Shown: positions 47,270 to 58,416 of the stretch, in pieces | Numbering within the stretch: position 1 is the stretch's first letter | Layout of the letters: each line of letters opens with the position of its first letter | Assembly (NCBI RefSeq): GCF_050003625.1 | Contig: NC_134398.1 | Location: 74,515,635 to 74,579,634, forward strand | Direction: 5' to 3' | DNA: 64,000 bases | DNA from: Haematobia irritans | Lineage: Eukaryota; Arthropoda; Insecta; Diptera; Muscidae | Notes under the pieces: model-generated | What the model was told of the DNA's origin: nothing | Seen by the model: only the letters and a program-made list of their open reading frames with translations | Database searches by the model: none | Program-made: the position numbers and the translations under genes

Positions 47270-48610
47270 CCTGCTCCACACTGTGGAACAGGGTATTATA
47301 AGTTAGTGCATATGTTTGCAACACCCAGAAGGAGACGAGATAGACACATGGTGTCTTTGGCAAAAATGCTCAGGGTGGGCTCTTGAGTCGATATAGCGAT
47401 GTCCGTCTGTCCGTGAATACATTTTTGTAATCAAAGTCTAGGTCGCAGTTTTAGTCCAATCGACTTCAAATTTGGCACAAGTATGTGCTTTGGCTCAGAA
47501 TAGAACCCTATTGATTTTGGAAGAAATCGGTTCAGATTTAGATATAGCTTCCATATATATATTTCGCCCGATATGGACTTATATGGCCCCAGAAGCCAGA
47601 GTTTTACCCTAATTTGCTTAACATTTTGCAGAAGAAGAACAATTAGTACTAGAGTCAAGTGTGCCAAATTTTATTGAAATCGGTTCAGATTTAGATATAG
47701 CTCCCATATATAACTTTCGCCCGATATGGACTAATACGGTCCCAGAAGCTAGAGTTTTATCCCAATTAGGTTGAAATTAGGGGTACAATTAGTAGTGTAG
47801 TCAAGTATGCCGAATTTTATTGAAATCGGTTTAGATTTAGATATAGCTCCCATATATAGCTTTCGGCCGATTAACACTCATATGACCACAGAGGCCAATT
47901 TTTAACTCCGATTTAGTTGAAATTTTCCACAGGGAGTAGAATTAGCATTGTTGCTATGCGTGCCAAATTTGGTTGAAATCGGTTCAGATCTAGATATAGC
48001 TCCCATATATAGCTTTCGCCCGATTTACACTCATACGACCACAGAGGCAAATTTTTTGCTCCGATTTAGTTGAAATTTTGCACAGGGAGTAGAATTACCA
48101 TTGTAGCTATGCGTGACAAATTTGGTTGAAATCGGTTCAGATTTAGATATAGCTCCCATATAAATGTTTTTCTGATTTCGACAAAAATGGTCAAAATATC
48201 AACATTTTACTTGTACAATCGCCACTGCTTAGTCGAAAAGTTGTAAAAATGACTCTAATTTTCCCAAACTTCTAATACATATATATAGAGCGATAAATCA
48301 TAAATAAACTTTTTCGAAGTTTCCTTAAAATTGCTTCAGAGTTAAATGTTTCCCATATTTTTTTACTAACATTGTGTTCCACCCTAGTGCATTAGTCGAC
48401 TTAAATTTTGAGTCTATAGATTTTGTAGAAGTCTATCAAATTCTGTCCAGATCGAGTGATATTTAAATATATATATTTGGGACAAAGCTTTATATATAGC
48501 CCCCAACACATTTGACAGATGTGATATGGTATCAAAAATTTAGATCTACAAAGTGAAGCAGGGTATAATATAGTCGGCCCCGCCCGACTTTAGACTTTCC
48601 TTACTTGTTT
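47270..48610. repeat. Dispersed muscid element with ~155-bp tandem units
   Basis: 'gaaatcggttcagatttag' recurs near 47522, 47675, 47820, 47979 and 48129. The left side is a small palindrome ('accctgctccacactgtgg', 'aacagggtattata'). The right side ends 'agcagggtataatatagtc' and 'gactttccttacttgttt'. The palindromic CAGGGTATTATA words at both ends suggest defined borders. No protein is encoded. Confidence 0.75.
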
Positions 48611-49010
48611 TATTTAGAAAAATCGGGTGGTACATATATGGGAGCTATAGCTAAATCTGAACCGATTTCGATGATTTTTTGCACATATAGTTAGTGCTAT
48701 AGAAGATTACATTTAGCCAACTTTGAGTAAGATCGGTTGATAAATAAGGGTTTTATGACCTAATTTGGCAAAATCGGGCGATACATATATATGGGACCTA
48801 TATCTAAATCTAAACCGATTTCGATGAAATTTTCAGACTTAAAGGGTGATACAGAAGATTATTTTGTGCTAAATTTGACGACGATCGTTTAGTAAAAAGT
48901 GCAACGTGACCCCATTTGTCGAAATCGAGCACTACGTATATATGGGAGCATTCAAAAGTTTATTGACTTTTGGACAAGGAAAAAACTTTATTTTAGAGAA
49001 ATGCGTCTTC
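48611..49010. repeat. Related repeat units, AT-rich
   Basis: 'tatgggagctatagctaaat' and 'aaatctaaaccgatttcgat' with 'gatcggttgataaataagg' are units of the family also seen at 9985, 11828 and 13800. Confidence 0.6.
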
Positions 49011-51614
49011 CACACAGAAAAAAAAGTGTCTCGTAAATTTAAGAAGATTTTTACAATAATTTATTACAAGAATTTTCCAGAATTTTAGTTCATTTTTCGT
49101 ATTTTCAACGAAAATTAACTACTCGAAAGGAAATTTTACAAATTCTAAGTAGCAAACGTTTAGTTCATGGCCTACAAAATACGATGGAAATTTCCTTAAA
49201 AAATTTCTTAACTGGTAGTTAAAAATTCGTTTGTCATGCTATAAAACTACTTGTGAAATGTAAAGTATTTTCTAAATAATAAGTGCAATTTACTATAAGA
49301 TTTTTTTGTATGAGAAAATATTTTTTTACGAAAAATGAACATGAAAGTGGATAGCAATTTCTTACTGACAATTCCTATAGTTAATAATTGTTGGTAAAAA
49401 ATTACCCAATGAAATATTTTTAGTTCACATGTAATTAAATTTATAGACATTTTCGTCAAAAATGGTAGATAACATTTCATGAAAATTTTGCAAATTTTAA
49501 GTTAAACGTTTCATCGTTCATAAACTGGTGTGCCTTTACGAATATTATTCTTAGAGTAAATTGTCAGCAGATGCGATGAACTAATCCATAGTACAGAGAT
49601 CTTTATCGGCATAGTGGAATGTGATAAATGTAAAGATGATGTTACTTGAGTTTTGTTGTGTATACATGAGCGTGGGGTTGTTTTTATTTTTGTTCATTTA
49701 GTGGTTTGTGTGTGTATGTGTTTGTTATTCGTTGATGGTTTTTGGCTGGATGAGGTGTTGTTTTCAATAAAGGCACATGTGTTTTTGTTGTTGTAGGGAT
49801 GTTTTGGCTTTGCTTGATTTTGTTTGGCATGCTTCAGTTGTACAGTTGGCGTTGGCGTGGGTTGTTGCATCTTTTAAGCAGGTATGCAACAAGGGAATAT
49901 AAAGGCATGAATATTTTGGATTTTTGAGACATATATTGGTGTTTGTTTATTAAACCTTTTAAATGAAAGTTATTAATATTTTATCGGTAGTTTAGAAAAA
50001 AGTTATTAAGAATATTTAGTAAAATATGTTGAAATTAAATGTGTATTGAAATGTTCATTATTCAATGTAAAAAAAGTAATATTCAATTCCAGATGAATTT
50101 GGAAAATTTTTGTTATATCTCAGCGAACAGTTTAGTCATAAATTGGTAAGTATTTTTTTTTAATATGGCTTTCTTTTAAAAATAATATCTTTTATGTATA
50201 TTATTATTTGTTAATTAATTTTTTTGGAAACCAGTTTAATGTTTTTCTTTGTTGTAAAAGCAATATTTAATTTCAGAGCAACTCCAGATGGATACAAATA
50301 AATTTAAAAAATAGAGAATTGGTAAGTTTTGCTAAAAATTGGCTTTCTTTCAACTAGAATATTTACGTTTTTATGACCTTTTTATCATCAAAATTACAGG
50401 TTTTTAATACCTTATGTTAGTATTTCTTTAATCAAATTTTTTGGAAACCAATGTTATATTTTTAATGTAAAAAACAAATATTTAATTTCAGAATAACCCC
50501 TTAAAAATTTGGAAAAATTTTAGTACTCCTTTGCTTGTAATTTAATAGTGAATTGGTAAGGATTCCTTAACTTTCTTTTAACCATAATATTTCTATGGAT
50601 ATTATTATTTTTTTCATTAGATTTTTTGGAAACCTATTTAATAATTTTAATTAATGTAAAAAATATATATTTAATTTCAGAGTAACCCAAATAAATTTGG
50701 ACAACTTTTTATATTTCGCCTCAGCGTACAATTTAATCGAGAATTGGTAAGTTTTATATTAAAACTTTGTCTTTCTTTCAACTAGAATATTTATTTTATT
50801 ATATCCTTCACATCGATAACAACACAGTTTTATGAGTTTATATAGAATACTTCATTATTTCTCTAATTGTTTCAGGTACAACTTTTATGAGATACGTTTT
50901 CCAAAGAAAAGTTGAATTCCTTACACTATTTGATAAAATGCCCCTAAATATGGTAAGTTACAAGCTAAAATGAAGGATTAAAAAATTATATGTCATTACA
51001 TGGTGTTAATTTTTAACAATTTTCATTATTGCTTCCATTTTTTTCCAGCAAGATATGTGAAAAAATTACCTACGATGAATAAAAAAGGATAAGTCAAAAT
51101 GTCCAAACAGTGAGTTCAAATGAACTACTCTCTGTTCCACGTGGTCATAATTTTTATTCACAAAAAACATTGTATTAAGAACTTTCATCATAAGTTTTTA
51201 TAATAAAGTACTTTTGCTTAAAGAAAGTTTAATTTTAATGTATGAACATTTTCATAATTATAAAACGATTTGTTGTTCCTTTAATTATTTAATTTCTCTG
51301 TACTGTGGAAAGATTGATTTAAAAATAGTTTAGTTGTCGACATTTTAAAGAGACTGTAAACCAATTTTTATTATCGGGTTTCCCACAAAATAAGCAAGTA
51401 AACCAAAATAATATTGACTTTTTAACTTGGTAGGGGTATATAAATCTTATGGTGTTGTAAAAATGAACTAAAATACAATGTTATAGATGAACTAAAATGT
51501 AAGAGAATTGTAAACTAGACAAGTTGAAAAAAATCTTAAGGGCTAAATCATGGTCAATATTACTACAGTTTAGTTCATTTTGCAATGGAAATGGGTTCAC
51601 TGTTTTTTCAGTGC
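49011..51614 (+). mobile_element. Mini-exon element, copy B
   Basis: An inverted copy of 36723-39385, nested in the hAT. It starts ACACAGAAAAAAAAGTGTC and ends TTCACTGTTTTTTCAGTG. The order on the plus strand is left end, 'gtttgtgtgtgtatgtg' leader (49700-49870), mini-exon array, last exon, right end. A further similar terminus (TTTTTTTCAGTGTA) at 51676-51689 may belong to another element. Confidence 0.75.
50093..51065 (+). repeat. Tandem mini-exon array in copy B
   Basis: Exon-like blocks at 50093-50145, 50277-50321, 50492-50555, 50681-50746 and 50876-50952, then a last exon from 51049. Each is preceded by a pyrimidine-rich AG acceptor and followed by GTAAG. The fourth block is 66 bases and open in one frame (SNPNKFGQLFIFRLSVQFNR). 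The last exon begins CAAGATATGTGA, as in copy A. Single-base differences between units break any joint frame in this copy. Confidence 0.7.
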
Positions 51615-52125
51615 ATGTTAAGCAAAATTTGCATTCTTATTCTAAGGACATGAAATCTTTGACTTCACGACAATATTTTTTTCAGTGTAGAAAACTAAAA
51701 AATTAAATATAAATAAGATCGTTTAATTGCATTTATTTGACGTTCATTACAAACATCTTTGTAGTAATACGGGATGAAATTGATCGAAAGTACTGTTGTT
51801 ACTTGTACAACACATACTAGAGATGTATTTTGACATTTGCCGTTTTTGAAAACAATTACTAAAAAAACACGTTGTGTTTTCCCCAATGTACGTACGTACA
51901 AAAATACATATCGTACATTTTAAACGTTTACTCACACTACGCTAAGTACTAGCTAAATTTGAAATTACCTACACAGTGTAATTTCAAAGTTACACATTTC
52001 ATTCAAGTAATATTTTATTCGGAGCGGAGCGGTTTTTCATTTGGAAACCGCTCCGCTCCGGATTTTAGAAATGCCGCTCCCGCTCCGGCAAAAAAGGGCT
52101 TGCTCCGCTCCGCTACGGATCCCTG

Positions 52126-52190
52126 CCTACAACTAGAATAATATACAAGCATCTCGTAATTCATCAGGAAGATGTCACACACATACATTA
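52126..52190 (-). mobile_element. LTR (minus strand), part 2, beyond the hAT insertion
   Basis: 'aactagaataatatacaagc' (52131) matches the complement of 'gcttgtagattattctaga' at 53857-53876, in the same order as in the intact LTR. The exact outer end is not resolved. Confidence 0.55.
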
Positions 52191-52230
52191 CCACATATAT
52201 TTTTACGAATTTGATATTTCTAGATTTAGC

Positions 52231-53290
52231 TTACCCAGCGAAAACTAGGTAACCACATCTCATTACAATTTGCATTACCAGGAGTAAAGCTGTCATTACA
52301 TATTGCATTACATTGCGGTGATTTATAATGAATAACTTGTAATGACAATAATAAATACTTCTTGATAATTTTCGAATTGTTATTCTCAATAAAATAAATG
52401 ATGTTATCATTCGGTATAGTTATTCAAATAATTGAGCATTTACTTAAAAAACTCAAAAAGTTAAGGAATATTCTTCACGAATATTTCATAATAATTGTGT
52501 TTTATGCGCTTTACAGACTATCAGTTATTCCGGACGACAGTGCTCGTGTCGAACATATCCCATATATTGTGCACATTATAAGTTAAGTCCAAAGGCATAA
52601 TCGATACTGCTGCATGTTTATGGGATCAATAACACATTTACCGATTATTTAATCATCGCCGACAAGTCGACATTCCGTCCGGAATAACTGATAGTCTGTA
52701 AAGCCCATTAAATTAATGACATTTATTATACCTCATTCCAATTACACTTTCCAAATCGACTTTAACTAGATTTCAACTGCCATTTGCCTTTTAAAAAAGT
52801 GAGTTAAAATCCATCTTTAGTAGTTTTCGAACCTAATGTGGTCTATTAGGTTTATTATAACGTATAACACGAATCAAACTTCCTTAAACAACCCATTTTT
52901 ATTTCTATTTTAAGTGTGAAATTAATTTGCGTGTAATCTTATTTAGATGATTTGTTACATTTTTGTCTATTTCTGCAATATTCGTTTTTATTCAAGTAGT
53001 GCTCATATTACAGCATTACTCGCCATATTTTGATCCATTGTAATCGGTTAGAGAAGTCAATATTTTCGAGATTTGCAATCTTTGGTATATCTACGAATAA
53101 GTGATTACATATTAGGTGATTATATGCTTTAAAAGCACTACTTATTTCATAGCCGAAGGTATGCCTGGGGAGAAGTACTTTCCTCCTAGGACATGCGTGT
53201 GTAAATGTAATCCGGAGCGATGTGGTTATTGATTTTTAAATAGGCTTACCTACAAGCTTACCGGGCAATGAGAGTTTTTGCTGGTTATTA
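52231..53290. mobile_element. Probable TIR element with a nested 197-bp MITE
   Basis: The left TTACCCAGCGAAAACTAGG and right CTTACCGGGCAATGAGAG...TTTTTGCTGGTTATTA are weakly inverted. 'ccacatctcatta' on the left and 'cgatgtggttattg' on the right add support. The interior has repeated 'cattaca' words. Borders are approximate. Confidence 0.4.
52508..52704. mobile_element. 197-bp MITE with 29-bp perfect terminal repeats
   Basis: 52508-52536 (GCTTTACAGACTATCAG...) and 52676-52704 are exact inverted repeats. The centre is unrelated. No coding capacity. Confidence 0.85.
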
Positions 53291-53443
53291 GTTTCCATTA
53301 ATTTAAAATTTCAAATTGATCAGATTACTTCATCACTTGTCAAAATCATTTCTTTATTTTCCAGTACTTTCCTAAACTTCTTTTGTGTGCTTAGTTTCTC
53401 AATCGCTCATTGTAAAGTAACTCCTTTTGTTTTGTTATTTTCA
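52705..53443. other. Spacer, no gene recognised
   Basis: Holds the right part of the element at 52231-53290, and otherwise nothing supported. Confidence 0.3.
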
Positions 53444-53792
53444 TCAAAGATTATAAAAGAGGAAGATGGGAGATTGGCTACTGAGCACATCAAACCATTT
53501 ACCACATTAGTTTAATACTCGAACCAAACGCGTATACGACAAGTATTGACATTAAAATGCAAATAAAAAGAAATTAAGAGCACGAAATAAATTTCCATGA
53601 AGGGGAAAATGTAATTTTTTTGTTGTTGCCTAAAATTCAACATTGTTTCATTAAGAAAATAGCATTTTTCATTTAAAAAATAAAAACGAAAAACAACTAA
53701 AAGATTACAAACATGTATTAAACTAATCTGGTAAATGCAACATTTGGTATGACGCAAGCCAATCTCCCATCTTCCTCTTTTATAATCTTTGA
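53444..53792. mobile_element. 349-bp MITE with ~78-bp inverted arms
   Basis: 'tcaaagattataaaagagg' at 53444 and 'cctcttttataatctttga' at 53774-53792. The outer 34 bases pair perfectly and pairing continues with gaps to ~78 bases. Confidence 0.8.
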
Positions 53793-53814
53793 TTTTCATT
53801 GCCTATTGTTTTTG

Positions 53815-54084
53815 TTGTAGTAATATGAGCATAACCAGATGCATATATGCGACATATGCTTGTAGATTATTCTAGATGGTTGTAGGCAAGATTAGCCAGA
53901 ATGTTCGAAATCGTTGTACAGTACCTATAAAAGAGCTGACAGAGGGAGCGGTCAGGTGAGTAGAAAAACTAATCGCAACTAATCGTACACTAGTAAAGCA
54001 AATAAAATGTAGATTGTCGTTATTTGAAAATAACAGTGTTTTAATTATCGTGTTATTAAAAACGCCTCAATATAAAAACGTAAC
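53815..54084 (+). mobile_element. 5' LTR of a Ty3/gypsy-type retroelement
   Basis: Contains a TATA box (TATAAAAG at 53926), an AATAAA signal at 54000, and ends just before TGGTATCAGAAGTG, which I read as the primer-binding site. The same LTR, inverted and split, is at 45373-45583 and 52126-52190. The start is approximate. Confidence 0.7.
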
Positions 54085-55714
54085 TGGTATCAGAAGTGAA
54101 ATAACGAAAACAAAATCTACAATGAAGTTTAATGAGCTTCGAGTAGAAGACTTGAAGAAGGAATTGAGCAAACTGGAGCAGCCGACCACAGGAAACAAAG
54201 CTCAGCTGCAAAACCGTCTACTGGAAGAGTTCGAACGGCGCAAAAATGGATATCGAGACGCATGAGTTTGATTATAAGGAAGACATTGATGAATCAATAC
54301 TCGTCAATACCAGCCGTGTAGAAACTCCGTCTGTTGCTTCGAGTGTTGTGGATTACACATCAATGCTCAATGTTTTAAGCAAAATTATGGTAGAACATTA
54401 GAAAGATGGGAGCACCTGATTCTGCGTGGACTAGAGAAAGTTAAATGATGTCACCAAGAAAGGCAGTTATCCACTTCCACGTATTGATGACACGTTAAAC
54501 ACACTAGTCGGAACAAAATGGTTTTCCACGCTTGACTTGCAGAGTGGCAAGTAGAGATCGCCGAAAAGGACAAGGAAAAAACAGTTTATGGCAATTCAAT
54601 GTAATGCCATTCGGGCTCTGCAATGCTAAAGGTGTTGCATTGGAAGTGCTGCTTGATATACCTCGACGATATCATAGTTATGGGCAAGACATTTGACGAG
54701 CACCTTAAGAACTTGAAGGATGTTATCCAGCAACTGTCAAAAAGGTCGGAAGTTCCAGTGGAACATGGAACATGAAGTCCATCCATCCATCATTCCATCA
54801 CCTAAAAAAACTTTTATGTTCGGGCCTGTTCTGGCGTATCCCATTCCAGGTAAAAATTTTGTTTTGGATATAGATGCTAGCGCGTACGGTATTGGAGGTG
54901 TGTTGTCCCAACAGATAGATGGTAAAGAGAAAGTCATCGGATAGTTCAGCAGAACGTTGTCCAAACCGGAAAAGAACTAATGCGTAACAAGAGGAGAGCT
55001 GCTCGCTGTCATAAAAAGCGTAAAACATTACCACAAGTACTTGTATGGACAGCACTTCTTGCTCAGAACTGATCATTCAGCTCTACGATGGTTGCTCCAA
55101 TTCAAGAACCCGGAAGCTCAACTGGCACGTTGGATAGAAAGACTCCAAAGCTACGATTTTAGTATCGAGCATAGAAATGTGGCAGACACGCTAACGCTGA
55201 CTCCTTGTCACGTCGACTCGACATGAGTGCAAACACTGCTCGAAAGCTGAACATAAGGAGGAATTGTTGATATCCGGCTGTTACACATAGAATCTGGAGT
55301 ATATTGGCTAACAGAAAACCGCAAAGATCCAATCTTGAGGAAAATTATTTCGGCAAAGGAAGAAGATAAGAAACCTAGCAAGAAAGACATCGCAGCCGAA
55401 TGTCTGCTTATGAAATCATATTGGACTCAATGGGACAGCCTACTTTTGGTCCATGGAAACCTGCAACGTAAATGGGAAAGTGAAGATGGCAAGAATAGCC
55501 GAAACTTTATAATCGTACCAGATTCCAAGGTAAAGGATGTTTTGACGGAATTCCACAATAGACCTAGTGGAGGTCACTTGGGGATAACCAAAACAGCCTA
55601 GAAAGTGAAGCAACGATTCTACTGGGTTGGATGTCAAAAATCAATTGCTGAATGGGTAGCCAATTGCGAGAAGTGCATGAAGGCGAAAGGTCCAACACGA
55701 AAAAGTAGAGGTCA
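54085..55714 (+). pseudogene. Ty3/gypsy-type retroelement, deleted gag-pol
   Basis: A short N-terminal frame (54122-54265) holds a SAP-type motif (KFNELRVEDLKKELSKLEQP, then GNKAQLQNRLLEEFE), a DNA/RNA-binding helix pair. A deletion then joins this to reverse transcriptase remnants: PLPRIDDTLNTLVGTKWFST, VMPFGLCNA and YLDDIIVMGK (54450-54720). RNase H follows: DIDASAYGIGGVLSQ, TRGELLAVIKS, LLRTDHSALRWLL (54860-55230). The integrase zinc finger is at 55335-55690 (SGGHLGITKTA, then WVANCEKCMKAKGP). Stops and frameshifts interrupt it throughout. The integrase core and 3' LTR are missing because copy C starts at 55715. Confidence 0.85.
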
Positions 55715-58087
55715 TACACCGAAAAAAAAGTTTACTATTTTTTATGAAAAATGAACTAACCCATAGTAAGAATGACCATGATTTGGGGCCAAAGATTTCT
55801 AGACATCTAGATAAGTTCATGATTTTCTTATAAATTAGTTCATGTATTGCATCGTATTTTAGTTCATTATTACTATGCTGTGGGGAGAATATACTTAAAC
55901 TCATTCAAAATATTCCTGCTATTCGGAAAAATGAACAATTTTTTGAGAAACCTGTATTAAGAAATTGGTTTGAAATAAACTGTTTGTCAGTATAATTTTC
56001 AGGAAAGTAGAGAAATTGAGGAATCAAAGGTACAACAAGCCTGTATACAACTAAGAAATTTTTCGTACAAAACAAGTCAATTTTCTATAACCACCAGTAT
56101 TTTATTTCAAAAAATTATTATTATATTACACAAAACTATGGCTTATGATATACAATAAAAGAAATATTTTTATTCGTTGGATGCAGTTACTTGTCGGTAG
56201 TTAGTAATTGCTTCTTCAAAAGAGTAATATTCTATGTTATTAGGACTAAACTAATTAATTTAAATTTCCATGTTTTCTATCCATAAGAAAGATATATGTG
56301 GCACAAGTTGCTATATTCATTGAATTGTTGTCCAATTTCATCGATTTTGGTATCTGAAATTGCAAAATTATACAAAATATAAGAAAAATTATATCGTTCA
56401 TATTGATTTTTAACTTACGGGTTTCAAGAGTATTTCCTAGAGCCAATAAGGATATCAGCTTAGTTAGCATTAAACAGTAAGAATATTCAAACAAATTACC
56501 ATTGCAAGACCTGTCTACCTGAAATAGCAAATAATTATTTTTAATAAATTGAAATTTTGGTTTTATTAAAAACGGACAAAATACCGTTTATAGAACAACT
56601 TACCACATTGAAAAATCCATCCAGTAGGTACATTATTGGAATCATATCCATGAAAATTTTTGAAATTATTCTCAGAATATATTTGAAATAAAAAATATTA
56701 TAAAATTAGACATAATTTCCACTTGTCAGTATAGCATTTAGTATTTAAGGTGGATATTAAGTTCGAGTTTAGAGGCTAAAATCGCAATTTTCCTGATAAG
56801 TTTTCTTTAGTAATCCATTATAAAAAAATCTTTACAAAAAACTTGGTTTGGGCTATTCTCCATCAAGTTATATTTAAATTTGTATCGAGGACGTATAATT
56901 TTATAATTTTCTTGGTGATTTATTTGTAATTTTAGCGGCTAAACTCGAACTTAGTATTCACCTGTAGGAATTGCTGTAATATAAAAAATATAGATTCAAA
57001 AAAAAAAAAAAAAAATGGTTGCATCTCCAACCTGTGATCCAGATTTAGAATAAATATAGATCATCCTATTACCACTCATGTTGTATATTTTTTTATGCAA
57101 ATCAATTTAAAATCCGCCCTAATTTTAACCTCTTAACAGAAATATACAGTTCCTTAATCTGTTATTTGTTTTTGAGTTATTTGTTTTTTATCGATAAAAA
57201 GTGTTTTTGATTTCTCTAACATCACATCATTAATTTCTCAGTTTCTAAAATGTTTCGAAATAAATGTATTTTCATTAATAAACACCAATACCGCACGTAC
57301 AATTTTGCAAAATTAAAACCACGAGTACACTTCATAAATGCATCAACAGAACTGAATGCTGCAATAAAACTCAAACACACAAATAGTCATAAAGGATACA
57401 TAGCTGCCGTAAAGAAAAACAACTCCACACACACACGGTCCCTTTCTGATCTCGCTATTGCAAGAAAACAACTCTCACCACAAAAGATACCAACAACACA
57501 CAAGGAACATTCCATTGTCTCTAGAATCAAAACAACCAACAAAAGCATAATGCCGCAATAACAAACACAAACCATCATACGAGATATACACAAAATGTCT
57601 CTAAAAACTCCCTCACTTCATGCAACTCTCTTCTCACTTCATTTTCTAGTAGCACGTTTATTGATTAGTTGGAATTCTATCTATAAGTTAAGGTAAAATA
57701 TATACCAAATTTATGAGGAATCTATAAAAAATGATATGCACCCGTCAAGGATTATGTTAAGTACTTTTTATTCTACTTTATCTAAAATTTTCAATGTGAG
57801 GAAAAACACTCCAACTTATAATAAAAAGGGAAATAATCTGTAGGTAGCCATCATACGAATCGGTAATGTCGTTAATTTTTACTACAAAAATTTTTTCCAT
57901 AAAAACTTTTTTCTTAGTAAATTGTCCACATTTCGTAGTAATATTTTTATATTGCCCATGTATTTTTGTAATAGAATTAATGATGCATTAACTACTGTGT
58001 TGGAAATTTATTTAAGGAAAAATCCTTCCCGCTTCGTAGTTAGTGAACTGAAAAACATTTACTGAATTTTTATAAGTTTTCCTTTAA
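55715..58087 (-). mobile_element. Mini-exon element, diverged copy C
   Basis: Begins TACACCGAAAAAAAAGTTT. The layout parallels copy A: 'gaactaa..catagtaagaatgaccatgattt' near the end, 'agaaattgaggaatcaaag' near 56010, minus-strand exons at 56277-56690, then an AC-rich leader at 57250-57600. It inserted into the gypsy-type integrase. The right terminus is not clear; the next element begins at 58088. A plus-strand frame of 103 codons in the leader (57250-57561) is AC-rich and of doubtful meaning. Confidence 0.6.
56277..56690 (-). CDS. Spliced short gene inside copy C, function unknown
   Basis: Three minus-strand exons join in one open frame. The first ends at 56604 (...IFMDMIPIMYLLDGFFNV; its start, near 56690, is not fixed). 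The second is 56518-56419 (VDRSCNGNLFEYSYC, LMLTKLISLLALGNTLET). The third is 56353-56277 (TKIDEIGQQFNEYSNLC to LSYG-stop). The introns (56603-56519 and 56418-56354) have GTAAG donors and TTTCAG acceptors. Both junctions keep the frame, which decayed DNA would seldom do. DEIGQQF resembles DEFGQLF, readable from the mini-exon units of copies A and B, so those units look like amplified versions of this last exon. I do not recognise the protein; it is hydrophobic in its first half. Confidence 0.45.
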
Positions 58088-58416
58088 AGGTAGGTACTAT
58101 GTTCGGTTTCCGAAGCGAAATCCCATACAAAACCAAAAATGCGAAAAACTACCGAAATATTTTTTCATTTGTGGTACTTTGTTTTTTTTTTCGAGTTGAA
58201 AAACTGACATAAAGTGCATAGTCCCGAATTAGGTCGGCTTTAAATCCTTCCATATGTTGAGATTAGTTAGTTTCAAAACATGGCGCCATTTGTAATGTGA
58301 ATTAAGAAATAATTGATTTATTCAAATGATTTGTGTTAAATTAGAATACAAAAGTGGTTCGCGTTGTTATTTAAAAATGCAATTCGATTGACGAAATAAA
58401 AATAACGGAGTGCTAT

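Larger units (their letters stand above)
45584..52125. mobile_element. hAT-type composite element (6.5 kb) with nested insertions
   Basis: Termini CAGGGATCCGGAGCGG and CCGCTACGGATCCCTG are inverted and flanked by an exact 8-base duplication CCTACAAC, as expected for hAT elements. The outer ~100 bases at each side are built of 'gctccgctcc' words. Removing three nested elements (45716-47239, 47270-48610, 49011-51614) leaves a short non-autonomous hAT. No hAT transposase domain was recognised. Confidence 0.8.
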
